DNA of 64,000 bases, taken from assembly GCF_907164915.1 (NCBI RefSeq), contig NC_061867.1, positions 55,675,771 to 55,739,770 of the forward strand, in the 5' to 3' direction. Position numbers and translations under genes: made by a program. The notes under the pieces were generated by a model. That model searched no databases. It worked only from the letters and a program-made list of their open reading frames with translations, and was not told where the DNA came from. This stretch comes from Impatiens glandulifera. Lineage: Eukaryota; Streptophyta; Magnoliopsida; Ericales; Balsaminaceae. Positions 1 through 11,493 of this stretch are shown piece after piece; the stretch's first letter is position 1, and each line of letters begins with the position of its first letter.

Positions 1-300
1 TACCTTCGTTAATGGTCTAATTATAATAATGATAAACTCTCTATTGATGGTAATTTTACTAGTGTTTTGTTGTTGCTTAACATTAGTGGTGAAAACATGT
101 GAAAATGCTTCAAAATAATCCTGCACAAATGTGAGGTTTATTATTCTTAATGTTGGTAATGATCTTTCAAGTGTAATGATTATATATTAGATCAATTTTA
201 AATTAATACTTGTGATGATAAAATTGGGAAATCTTTAGATTGATGATGATAAATGTTTTGGAACTTTAAAATAATGTTCAGCCGAACCCACCTATACAAG
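1..300. repeat. 3' flank repeat of ZF-HD-derived copy A
   Basis: This stretch is non-coding but is part of a duplicated unit. The motif GTTAATGGTCTAATTATAAT near the start recurs at about 5385 and, slightly changed, at 23745. The segment AAAATAATCCTGCACAAATG recurs at about 970 and 23925. In each full case the segment lies on the 3' side of a minus-strand ZF-HD-derived exon set, so the flank was duplicated together with the gene. Confidence 0.7.
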
Positions 301-389
301 ATGAAATCATGAACACACAAACATATATAGATAAAAAAAATTAAACAAGACAAAAACAAAAAACAACCAACATTACAAATGACTCTTCA

Positions 390-820
390 AACATTATTAA
401 TATTCTTCCCAGTCGCTCCCATCGCGGCAGTTTGATGACTCAACATATCGAGCATTGACTTCAAAAGTTAACGACAAATTTTCTTTTACAATTTCCTCCT
501 CTTGGTCTATGGAGTACGTCTGCATTCAAACGTTCATCCTCGATAATCTCTATAAAATAAATTATTATATTATAACTAAGTAACAAATTTTTTTTATTTG
601 TACAATATGAGGATTAAATAAAGCTCACCTTGACAAATCATTAATGGTGGCGGAGCTTGATCATTGATGATAAGTTCTTGATGTCGAAGGGTTCAAAGAC
701 ATTTTGGCATTTGATTGCTTTACGAGGACAAACTGTTTGGGGGGCGACGATAGCATTTTTGACCTCCACAAAGGCCACAAATATACCCATGTGGAGGGCC
801 TCCCTTCGTTGGACTTTTAA
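390..820 (-). pseudogene. ZF-HD-derived copy A (pseudogene, exons 2 and 3 only)
   Basis: Exon 2 (about 815-630) and exon 3 (about 545-400) match copies B and C in the same order, but no exon 1 is present upstream. Exon 2 reads ICGLCGGQ and then CYRR before an extra C in a run of Cs shifts the frame. Its acceptor has also lost the G found in B and C. Exon 3 goes out of frame after EIIEDERL, although the tail around NARYVESSN is still recognisable in another frame. The homeodomain is absent, as in all the degenerate copies. This is a dead 5'-truncated duplicate. Confidence 0.75.
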
Positions 821-849
821 AAAAAAAATTAAGTTAGGTTATAGAACAT

Positions 850-1300
850 TTACCAATTTAAGTTAGGTTATTAGCGACGTAATTCATTCTTTTTCTAATA
901 TTTTCTTTTTGTTGTGCATAACATTATATCGACCAAGAAAAGTGGTGAAAACATGTGAAAACATTTCCAAATAATCCTGCACAAATGTGAGGTTTATTAT
1001 TCCTAATTTTGGTAACGATCTTTCAAGTGTAATGTTTATATATTAGATAACTTAAATCAATCATTTTGATGATAAAATTAGGAATTCTTTTGATTGATGA
1101 TGAATTGATGATATATGTTAAGCAAAATATATATATGTGTTTCATTAATTTTCCTTGATTATGGAGCTTGGTTTTGGAATTTTCAAATAATGTTGAGTGG
1201 TAATATACTTTTCATCGCAAAAACAATCAAACAAGTCCAAACATAATTTTTTTTTGTTCATTAATATGATTGCCGAAAACACAAATACAAGATGAAATCA
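850..1300. repeat. 3' flank repeat of copy B
   Basis: This is a second copy of the flank seen at 1-300 and 23740-24200. It shares GTGAGGTTTATTATTCCTAA and the following CAAGTGTAATG. It lies immediately 3' of copy B on the minus strand. I see no gene in it. Confidence 0.7.
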
Positions 1301-1507
1301 TGAACACACAAACATAGATGGATAGAATACCAAACAAGACACAAACAAGAAATATTACAAATGCATGCATGCAACATTATTAAGTAACTAAAATGACTCT
1401 TCAAACATTATTAATAATTTCCCCATCCGGCAACCACTCAACCACTTCCCACGACTCCACCGTCTTAGCTGCTCCTATCGCGGCGGTTTGATGACTCAAC
1501 ACTTGGA

Positions 1508-2320
1508 TCATTGACTGCAAAAAGTTAACATTACATTTTTCTTCACATTTTTTTTTAACTCTGTTTTCAATAGTTCGTCCTCAAGGATCTCTATAAAATA
1601 AATTATTAGATCATAATTAAGTAACAACATTTATTTTGTGAGCTCACCTTGACGAATCATTGGAAACAACTCATTAGAGCTGTTATGATGAGATGTCGGA
1701 GCTTGATCATTGATGGTGAGTTCTTGAAGTCGGAGGGTTTCAAAGACATTTTGGTATTCGATTGCGTTTCTAGGAGAAACTATTTGGCGAGGACGGTAAA
1801 GTTTCTGACCTCCACAAAGGCCGCAGATATTGCCATATGGAGAGCCTCTTTCCATTGGACCTAATTTTTTTTAAGTTAGACTCTTGTCTCTATCAAATCA
1901 AGTTGTGACATAATTTATCATAATTTGATATCGACATAGATTACTTACCTGAATGGTATATCGGGCATATGCGAGGAAACGAAAATGTTTCCATTTCTTC
2001 TTCATTTTTCTTCACCGAGTTGTCTGGATGGATTGTTGTTAGCTAAGTTATTAGTCATATTAATTAAAGAGAAAGAGAGAACTATACATTTCCATATGGA
2101 GAGCCTTTTTCCATTGGAACTATTTTATTTTTTTTTGTAAGTTAGATTCTAGTCTTTATCGGTTCAAGTTGTGACATCATTTATAATAATTTGATATCGA
2201 CATAGATTACTTACCTGAATGGTATGTCGGGCATAAGAGGGGAAACGAAAATGTTGCCACTTCTTCTTCATTTTCTTTCACGGAGTTGTCGGGATTGTTG
2301 TTAGCCAAGTTACTAGCCAT
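1508..2320 (-). CDS. ZF-HD-derived copy B, homeodomain-less, possibly still translatable
   Basis: The three-exon model is 2320-2215, 1860-1648 and 1590-1508, with GT-AG borders and phase-1 introns exactly as in the intact gene at 20321-21417. It would give 133 aa. Exon 1 begins MASNLANNNPDNS and ends at PTYHS. Exon 2 carries NICGLCGGQKLYRPRQ, the decayed second half of the ZF-HD zinc finger (intact form ICVLCGCHRDFHRRQ). Exon 3 starts EILEDELLK and stops at MLTFCSQ because a small indel shifts the frame where copy C continues TFGVNA. The homeodomain is missing. A second exon 1 copy (about 2057-1956) lies inside intron 1 and carries a +4 shift, so the distal exon must be used. It is either a small surviving microprotein gene or a recent pseudogene. 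Confidence 0.5.
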
Positions 2321-2350
2321 ATTAGTTAAAGAGAAAGAAAGAACTATATA
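1833..2350. repeat. 259-bp local tandem duplication covering exon 1 of copy B
   Basis: CCATATGGAGAGCCT occurs at 1833 and again at 2092, and the sequences that follow (start of exon 2, intron 1, exon 1, leader AAAGAGAAAGA) stay alike for one period of about 259 bp. The duplication gives copy B two exon 1 copies, one frameshifted (proximal) and one intact (distal). Confidence 0.8.
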
Positions 2351-3234
2351 TGGTTTTTATGAGATAAATATACAATGAAAGTTATTAGAGAAAAGTATAT
2401 ATAGAGGTAATAGTGAAAACTGTCATAGTAAAATAAGGGAAAAGTAAAAAAATAAAAAATAAATAAAAAGTAGTGAAAACTGTAAAGGTGGTGCTTCTTT
2501 GCATGCATGATCTCTACTAAGAAGATGAAACCGTTACTTTTTTTAGAGTTCAATGAAAAATTAAGGAAAATAAGTTTATTTTTTTGAAAAGTAATGACTT
2601 TTCGAGGACAATGAGCATGAAAGTTATGTAACAAATACAAGTAACTTGTGATATTATCAATTTGGTTCAAATTTAATAAATAAAAAACAAAGTTCATTAA
2701 GTAAGTTTGATTAATTAATCTTTTTTTTAATGTTAGAAAATTAGTACAATCATTTATGGTGTGACTACTGTTATTTGAGTTCTCATAAAGGGTATAAGTT
2801 AGTTTGATATTTTAAATATGGCTTTAAATTAAAAAAAAAATGTTCATATAAAAAAAGTTACTCAACCTGAAATTATAACACTGTTTTTTAGATCATGGAG
2901 AAATTGATAGAGTTTGATTTTTGTTAATTTGTTTGTTTTGATTAACTAATTAATAGATGTTTATATTATATAATATCAAATGCAACTAATGTTATTAAGA
3001 ATGAAATTATCATAACAATTGAAGTTAATAAATGTATTGCATAAAAGATTAAATATTTCAAATTCGATTTGTGTTGAGATATTTTAATTTAGTAAAAGAT
3101 TTTAATAATTATTTGTTAATATTTAAAAATTTAAAAGATATATACAAGTTTAAGAATTAATGACTAAATGTGTAAATTATACATTTTGGTAAACAAGGAG
3201 ACACAAATATTCGATATTTTTTACAAATCAACTT
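2351..3234. other. 5' flank of copy B, non-coding
   Basis: I see no gene here. It is AT-rich 5' flanking sequence that is partly repeated upstream of copy C (about 7340-7860) and in the relic E (about 25380-25870). An example is TGCATGATCTCTAC at about 2505 and 25428. It likely contains the ancestral promoter, and (TA)-rich stretches near 2397 could act as a TATA region. Confidence 0.5.
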
Positions 3235-3725
3235 AGTGAAATTCCATGGTATGATATTTGTTAACAATTTTCAATTAGGTAATAAAAAGTATATATTTAT
3301 CGTATTAGAAAAAACACGTTTAACTTAAACTTGTTAACATATTTTTAATTATGTAATAAAATGTACATATTTATCGTATTCGTAAAAACAAGTTTCATTT
3401 AAATTTGTTAACATGTTTTTAATTAGATAATAAAAAATATATTCATATCATATTTGAAAGAAGCACGTTTATTTGTTAATATGTTTTAATTAAATAATAA
3501 AATGTATTTTGTTATTGTATTTGTGCACATTTGACTTAAACTTGTTAATATGTTCCAATGAATAAAAAGTATATTTTTAACGTTTTCGAAAAGAACGTTT
3601 TACTTAAATTTGTTAACATGTTTTCAATATTCCTGTCATATTTATTTAAATTTGTTAACATGTTTCCAATTATGTGAAATGAAGTATATATACATTTTAT
3701 CGTATTTGAAGAAACGACAAAATAA
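3235..3725. repeat. About 70-bp degenerate tandem repeat
   Basis: The core TTTGTTAACATGTTT recurs at about 3258, 3331, 3405, 3473, 3542, 3610 and 3652, mostly 68-74 bp apart. Each unit also has a TATTTATCGTATT-like part. Related units occur at about 22110-22260 and one at about 19130-19220, so the array belongs to the duplicated ZF-HD 5' flank. Confidence 0.65.
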
Positions 3726-4088
3726 ATCTTTAAATTTTTAGATAAAAGATAATTTTACATGGTAATATCCTCAAATAAGATAGGTTAAAATGACTATCTT
3801 TTATTAACCATTGAAAATATATTTTGTGTTATAATTGAAGTACACCAAATAAATTATGAACAAAAGATTTTTTTATTAATACTATGCTGCCAATAATATA
3901 TATTTTCCATTTTCATTGAAAATATCATGTTTTTTCTCTTTATTATTATTTTTTTAAATGATAGGTCATTTTATTAATATAAGTAAAAATAAATGCTGTG
4001 AAAATGAGACTATTTTTATTAATTAAAGAAACTATAATATTTATAAGTTAGATCACAAGACTATTGCACAATTAGATAATGGGATGAT

Positions 4089-4626
4089 TAGGAACGGACC
4101 CAGAAATTATTGTAAGGGTGGGTTTAAATTTTATTTTAATTGTTTTGTAAAATAAAATAAAATTGTGATTTTAAATAGTTGAAATATGTTTCTTACGATA
4201 TTATTAATTATTTTAATAATTATTTATTATAAACAAATTCTTAGAAAAATAATAATAATGAATACATCTAGAACTTATTTGATATTAGGTATTTTATCAT
4301 TTTATCCAAAATTTAAATATTTTGTTACATTTGAGTTCATCTATTTCATCATTAATTTTAATAATGAAATAATAAAATATCATTTATTTAATATATTCTT
4401 TAATTTTTCTCTCTAGTATATTTAAAGGGTAAAATAATTAATTAGTTTAAAAAAATTAAATGATATAAATGTTAAATCAAATAAATATCAAATAATAATC
4501 TATCTCAAACATATATATATATATATATATATATTAAAGAACTTATATTGGTTAAATATATATAAAAATATTATAAAATTTGGGGTGGGCTTATGCCCAC
4601 CCTAACCCATATGTCCGTACGTCCCT
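4089..4626. mobile_element. hAT-type MITE with 8-bp target duplication
   Basis: The element starts TAGGAACGGACC and ends GTACGTCCCT, imperfect terminal inverted repeats. It is flanked on both sides by GGGATGAT (4081-4088 and 4627-4634), an 8-bp duplication typical of hAT elements. The paralogous flank at about 23145-23165 (AATGTGTTGATGATAAC) lacks it and shows the empty site. The short open frame inside (4186-4416) is low-complexity and I do not call it a gene. Confidence 0.8.
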
Positions 4627-4634
4627 GGGATGAT

Positions 4635-6057
4635 GATAAGAACTAGAAAAAATTGGAATCGATAATGTTTTATATTTATTTTTTTAATTAAAATATTATG
4701 TTTGCTAATTAAAAACAACTTTGCAAGGAATTATAAATAAATAAATATATCTTGTTTAAATAAATAATGTTTTTTAGATGACTCTCCTTGGAGAGAAGAC
4801 TGCAAAAAGAAAATATGATAACTTAGAACAAAATTTTAAATCATTTTATAATAAAGCTATTATGCCTAAAGACCAACAATATATAAGAGTCATGGGCTAA
4901 GCCCACAAGTTCACGGGTTGGGACAGAATAACTTTTAAGACAGTTCATTTAATAAAATTTTTTTATTATTTAATTAAATTTATTAATTATTTTAACATAA
5001 AAGTGTGCATAATAGTTTAAGATAAAAAAAATAAATTTTTTTATTTAGTTATAAATTCAAATCTCAAATAAAATAACAATTTTTTTAATAAATTTTAAAA
5101 TATATAATTAAGACAACCAAATATTTTCACATTTTTCTATTCTAAGACTGTTTATTTCTCGAAATCAACCATGACCATATATTATACAAAGATTTATGTT
5201 GAATTACAAATTTCAATGGTGGAAAACATATGTTATATTAATTTAGAGATATTTGGTTCTGTTATTAATAATAAGTTTACCATGGATAAAATGTTTTCTT
5301 TTAAATTTTATTTATTAATTGAGAATATATTAAGTGCTTATATAATAAAGAAATGTTTAAATATTACCTATTATTATTATCATAGTTAATGGTCTAATTA
5401 TAATAATTAGTAGTAGATAATATTAATTCTACTCCAAATTTGCAACAATATCATCCTAAGTTAGAAAACATCTCAACTACTAAGATTTAATTTAAAATAA
5501 AATGTGTACCCATTTAAAAGTATTTATAATTTATATTTTTTATTTACATCTAAATTTAATTAGATGAAAAATAACTAATAATATCTTGATTTATAAATAT
5601 AATCTTATCCTGGATACACAAAATCTGCTCTAACTTTTACTTGGATTTTACTAATTAATTATCCATATTTTCCCAAAATTTTCTTTTGATAGTATGGTAG
5701 TAAATGAACTATAATTACTCTTTTTAAAAATATATTTATTTTTGTGCCTTTTTCTAATAAAAATAATTTAATTGATAAAATTTAAATTGATATATATATA
5801 TTTCATTTTGTCTAATTAGTTCAGTTCCACACTGTTACATTTGTATTATTATAAATTTATCCTTAATTAATATTTTATTATTTTGTGTTATAATATGACG
5901 TTTTATGTTTTTATTAACACATGCTTGTAAATATATAAATTAAATAGAAAATAAGATTGATAAGTTTAAAGTTATTATTTATTTATTTTGGGATGGAGAC
6001 TTTAACTTTCACTATTTGTTTCTTAAGCAGGATGGATTTAGTATAGCTTAGGTGATT
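4635..6057. other. Intergenic AT-rich DNA
   Basis: No convincing gene. The first part (to about 4760) is paralogous to about 23160-23290. At 5385-5410 the GTTAATGGTCTAATTATAAT marker of the ZF-HD 3' flank reappears, so copy C's duplicated flank probably begins there. Open frames in this stretch are short and compositionally biased. Confidence 0.5.
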
Positions 6058-6321
6058 CAGGGACGAATCTATGTATGGGTTCGGGTGGGCTCAAACTTAT
6101 CTAAAAAATTTATATATTTTACGATTAAAATATGAAATACACCTTAATTATTAAAAAAAATTCAGTAGAATTCACTATTTTATTTATTTAATTATTAAAA
6201 AATGGTAAAACTTATTTTTTTTACCCGTTTTATCCAAAATTTTTTTTTTTTTTTTTTTACTTTAGCCCATCTTAAAAAAATTTTAAGCTCACCCCACCAC
6301 CGAATCCTAAGTCCGTCCCTG
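6058..6321. mobile_element. Small hAT-type MITE
   Basis: It starts CAGGGACGAATCTATG and ends with the inverse, AAGTCCGTCCCTG, with GGGTGGGCT near the left end and AGCTCACCCC near the right. The flanking octamers AGGTGATT and AGTTTATT agree at six of eight positions, a decayed target duplication. It belongs to the same broad family as the element at 4089-4626. Confidence 0.65.
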
Positions 6322-6663
6322 AGTTTATTCAAATCCACTCAAAAATAAAATTTCCGTTAAAAATACTACATAACCTCATAATTTTTTAAAAATATACAAA
6401 ATCGCAAAAACAATCAAATAAGTCCAAGCATAAAACGATAATAATTAAAAAATAAAACATAATCTTTTTTTTTATAAATATAACGGGCAAGTCAAAACCC
6501 GCAAATACAAGATAAAATCATGAATAGACAAACATATATGGATAGAAAAATCAAACAAGACAACCAACGAACAACCAGCATTATGCATGCAAAATAAAAT
6601 AAACATTAATTAAGTTATTAAAACGATTGACTCTTCAAACATTATTAATATTCTTCCAAACCC

Positions 6664-7331
6664 TCAACCACTTCCGACAACTCCACCGCCTGAGCCGCTC
6701 CCATCGCGACGGTTTGATGATTCGGCAAAGTTGTTTGATGACTCAACACATCGAGCATTAACTCCAAAAGTTAACGTCAATTTTTTCTTCATATTTTCTT
6801 TTAAATCTCCCTTTAATAATTCATCCTCGATCTCTATAAAATAAATTATTATATCATAACTAAGTAACAACAATTATTTATATTTATTTTTTTATTTTGA
6901 AGCTCACCTTGACGAAACATTGGAAATAAATCATTAGAGTTGTTATGACGAGGTGGCGGCGGAGCTTGATCATTATTGATGTTGAGTTCTTGAAGTCGGA
7001 GGGTTTCAAAGACATTTTGGTATTCAATTGCTTTTCGAGGACAAACTGTTTGGCGACGACGATACCGTTTGTGACCTCCACAAAGGCCGCAAATGTAGCC
7101 ATATGGAGAGCCTCTCTTCGTTGGACCTAATTTTTAATGTTTTTTAAGTTAGGTTCTAGAACATTTATCAATTTAAGTTGTGACATCATTTATCATAATT
7201 TGAAATCTACATGGATATCACTTACCTGAATGGTATATCGGACATATGCGGGGAAACGAAAAAGTTGTCATTTCTTCATCATTTTCATTCATGGAGTTGT
7301 CGGGATTGTTGTCAGCTAAGATATTAGCCAT
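6664..7331 (-). CDS. ZF-HD-derived small protein without homeodomain (copy C, intact frame)
   Basis: Three exons, 7331-7226, 7126-6908 and 6833-6664, join in frame with GT-AG borders and the same phase-1 intron positions as the full ZF-HD gene at 20321-21417. They give 164 aa. Residues 1-35 (MANILADNN...) match the acidic N-terminus. About 48-65 is the second half of the zinc finger, YICGLCGGHKRYRRRQ, where the intact gene has YICVLCGCHRDFHRRQ, so the third Cys and a His of the ligand set are changed. Exon 3 runs KKKLTLTFGVNARCV into a Ser/Gly-rich tail ending GGGVVGSG. The full gene has TLTLSQKE, about 50 homeodomain residues, then FRGVNA, so the homeodomain was removed by an in-frame deletion. 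With no homeodomain and a weak finger it probably cannot bind DNA. By analogy with MINI ZINC FINGER proteins it could be a dimer poison or could be evolving neutrally. Expression is unknown. Confidence 0.65.
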
Positions 7332-7339
7332 AATAGTAA

Positions 7340-7868
7340 AGAGAAAGAAAGAACTATGATTTGTATGAGATAAATATACAATGAAAGTTATTAGAGAATA
7401 TATATATATATATAGTGAAAACTGTCCTAGAGAAATAAGAGAGAAGTAAAATAAAAAAAAAGTAGTGAAAACTGTACAAATACAGTAACTTGTGACATTA
7501 TCAAAATTTGGTACAAATTTAATAAAAGAAAAACAAAAGTTGAGTAAATTTGATTTATTAATTTTTTTTTTAATTTTAGAAAATTAATACAAGCATTTAC
7601 AGTGTGAATTGAACTTGATAAGGTATATAATTTCTTGACAATACTCTTGTTATTAGACTTATTACATGTAATATAATGGGTCTAAATAAGTTTGATTTCT
7701 TAAATATGACTTTAAATAAATAAAAAATTGTTCAAATAAAAGTTGTTTCTAAACCTGAAATTATAACTGTTTTTTTAGATTATAGAGAAATTTATAGAGT
7801 TTAATTTTTGTTTGTTTGGTTTGATTAACTAATTATAATAGAGGGTTTATATTAAATAAATGTCAAAT
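7340..7868. other. 5' flank of copy C
   Basis: Non-coding. It repeats the 5' flank of copy B (AGTGAAAACTGTC, then AACTTGTGACATTATCAA at about 7488). A (TA)n run at about 7399-7414 sits roughly 70 bp upstream of the copy C ATG on the minus strand and could serve as a TATA element. Confidence 0.5.
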
Positions 7869-8812
<944 letters not shown>

Positions 8813-9064
8813 ATATTTAGTTGTTACCTTATATATATTATATTATTTTTCATCATTAATTTTATATAAATATATTTTATCTTTTATCATACATTTTTTC
8901 TTATATAATATTTTCTTTATGAGTATAAATAACTTTTATGTTTATATAAAAATTAACTAATTGCTAATAAATATTAAATAATATATATATATATATACAA
9001 AATAATAAAATTATTTCAGCGGTTTAAGTGTTTACATTTCATGCTAAAGACTAGGGATCGAATC
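8813..9064. other. AT-rich spacer with a tRNA-like fragment
   Basis: The last 55 bases (about 9014-9064) contain TCAGCGGTTTAAGTG followed by AGGGATCGAATCCCT, which resemble a pol III A box and a perfect T-arm/B box. No full cloverleaf can be drawn. It is probably a tRNA-derived piece within the adjacent repetitive element rather than a working tRNA. Confidence 0.35.
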
Positions 9065-10262
9065 CCTTGGTTTGGCGAACATTTGAAAGTCTGAGGTCTC
9101 GAGATGGAGGTTGGGTGGTGGGTAGTTTGTCGAGTGTGAAGTCGGAATTAGTGGTTGGTTTGACGAGAATTTGAAAATGTGAGGTCAAGAGATGGAGGTC
9201 GGATGATGGGTAGTTTGTCAAGTGTGAGGTCAGAATTAGTGGTTGGTTTGGAGAACATTTAAGAGTGTGAGGTCTCGAGATGAAGGTCATGTGGTGGGTA
9301 GTTTGTCGAGTGTGAAGTCGAAATTAGTTGTTGGTATGACGAGCATTTGAAAATGTGAGGTCATGAGATGGAGGTTAGGTGGTGGGTAATTTGTCGAGTG
9401 TGAGGTCGGAATTAGTGGTTGGTTTGGCGATCATTTGAAAATGTGAGGTCACGATATGGAGGTTGGGTGGTGGGTGGTTTGGCGAGTGTGAGGTTAGATT
9501 TAATGGTTGGTTTGACGAGCATTTAAAAGTGTGTGGTCACAAGATGGAGGTCGGGTGGTGGGTGGTTTGTCGAGTGTGAGGTCGGAATTAGTGGTTGGTT
9601 TGACGAGCATTTGAAAATGTGAGGTCACGAGATGGAGGTTGGGTGGTGGGTGGTTTGTCGAGTATAAGGTCGGTATTAGTGGTTGATTTGATGAACATTT
9701 GAAAGTTTGAGGTCTCGAGACGGAGGTCGAGTGGTGAGTGATTTGTCGAGTGTGAGGTCAAAATTAGTGGTTGGTATGACGAGCATTTAAAAATGTGAGA
9801 TCACGAGATGGAGGTCGGGTGGTGGGTGGTTTGTCGAGTGTGAGGTCTGAATTAGTGGTTGGTTTGGCGAGCATTTGAAAGTGTGAGGTCATGAGATGGA
9901 GGTCGGGTGGTGGGTGATTTGTCGAGTGTGAAGTTAGAATTAATGGTTGGTTTGACGAGCATTTAAAAGTGTAAGGTCACGAGATGGAGGTCGGGTGGTG
10001 GGTGGTTTGTCGAGTGTGAGGTCGGAATTAGTGGTTAATATGACGAGCATTTGAAAATGTGAGGTCACGAGATGGAGGTCGGGTGGTGGGTGGTTTGTCG
10101 AGTGTGAGGTTGGAATTAGTGGTTAGTTTGGAGAGCATTTGAAAGTGTGAGGTCACAAAATGGAGGTCAGGTGGTGGGTGGTTTGCCGAGTGTGAAGTTG
10201 GAATTAATGGTTGGTTTGACGAGCATTTGAAAATGTGAGGTCACGAGATGAATGTTGAGTGG
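9065..10262. repeat. 88-bp minisatellite, about 13-14 units
   Basis: GGTTTGRCGAGCATTTG begins each unit, at 9069, 9157, 9245 and so on with an 88-bp period. Each unit continues with GTGAGGTCACGAGATGGAGG, a GGGTGGTGGG run, TTTGTCGAGTGTGAGG and GGAATTAGTGG. Units differ by scattered substitutions, so open frames across it are by-products. The plus strand is strikingly G-rich compared with the surroundings. The same family occurs inverted at about 29520-30150. Confidence 0.95.
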
Positions 10263-10746
10263 TGGTTAGTGTTTGGTTTGACGTTGGATAAGAGGTCTGT
10301 GATCAATTGGGATTGGTTGTTGATTTGTTAAAGTGAGAGTAAAAGAGATGTTGACTAAGATTGGTGAGTGGATTATCGAGGGATAGAGACATATGAAAAA
10401 GTGTGAGTCATAAGATTATGGTCAATGAGTGGTTTGTCGAGGGGATAAAGAGGTATATGAAAAAATGTGAGTCATAAGTTGATAGTCAATTGGAGGGTTA
10501 GTGGTTGAGTTTGAGGTGTGTCATGAATTGAAGTCGACTAAGAATGGTGGTGATTTGTTGAAGTGATAAAAAATGCATATGAAAAAGTGTGAGTCACAAG
10601 ATGAGGGTCAATTGAGGGGTTAAGTGAATGCCGATTGAATAATATATATGTTAATTTTAAGTTTAAGATTAAACTTATTTTTATCTCAAATATTTATAAA
10701 TAAATAATATTTTATATATATTCTTATCCGTGCGAATTCATGCTAG
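9065..10746 (+). mobile_element. Helitron-like non-autonomous element carrying the minisatellite
   Basis: After the array come diverged units (AAAAAGTGTGAGTCA, three times at about 10390-10610) and a tail, AATAATATTTTATATATATT, then CTTATCCGTGCG and CTAGT. The same tail ends the inverted copy at 29275, where GTGCAAATGTACGAG can form a short hairpin about 10 bases before CTAGT. A hairpin followed by CTRR-T without terminal inverted repeats is the Helitron 3' signature. The 5' end is not defined here, so the start given is only the array start. Confidence 0.5.
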
Positions 10747-11493
10747 TATTATTAAGAATGATATTATAATAAAAATTTAAGTGGAAAGAGTCTTGAATAA
10801 TAAATTAAAGATTCCAAGTTAACTTCAGTAAAGATTTTAAAGATTCTTTGTTAATATTTATTTGAAAATTGAGAAGATATACACAAGTTTATGTTTATGA
10901 AATAATGACTAAATTTGTAAATATATATATATATATATATAATTTAAGATTTAAGTGATTTAACTAAAAAGTACTATTTTATAATATTTATAAAAATTTA
11001 TAATTTTAAAAACGTTTTAAGATGCAGTGGTGGTCGTTACAATGAAGTCGGTTAGCTTTCTAATAAAATAAAATTATAGTATATGTTTCTGATGAAAAAA
11101 TAAATTTGAATTTGTTTTTAGATTAATTTTAGTTTTAAACATAATCTCATCCTATATACACAAAATTTGTGTTGAGATTTTGAAAACGATGAATGTTTTT
11201 ATAAATTTTCTAAACTTGAGCAGTAACTAAGGTAATTACAACTTTACACATAAATAATAAGGTATTTTTTAAAAGATTTATAAATTCATATTAATTTAAC
11301 TATCAATAATATCCTTTTGTTATATTTTGTTACAAAAATGTGATACCAAGGCATTGTTAGTGAGTTATACTACTTCAACATTATTTCAAAAATACTTTCA
11401 TTAATTATATTACTCAATTCATTAATCACAATATTAAAATATTTTCTATTTTAAATTATAATTTTTTATTTTATTATTATTAAATATTAATAT
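10747..11493. other. Intergenic AT-rich DNA
   Basis: No gene seen. The segment around 11010-11110 (CGTTTTAAGATGCAGTGGTGG, GTTACAATGAAGTCG) has a close relative at about 29150-29240, so it is part of a dispersed repeat. It ends with AATAT, the target duplication of the LTR that follows. Confidence 0.45.

Noticed and set aside
657..866. Open frame on the plus strand over copy A (and similar ones at 1649-1864 and 6945-7130)
   Set aside because: These are shadows of ZF-HD-derived exon 2 on the minus strand. The minus-strand reading has splice sites and family motifs.
9051..9290. 79-aa frame in the minisatellite, and its relative at 29849-30064
   Set aside because: They are repeated units of the 88-bp array read as protein, with no family and no conserved start.
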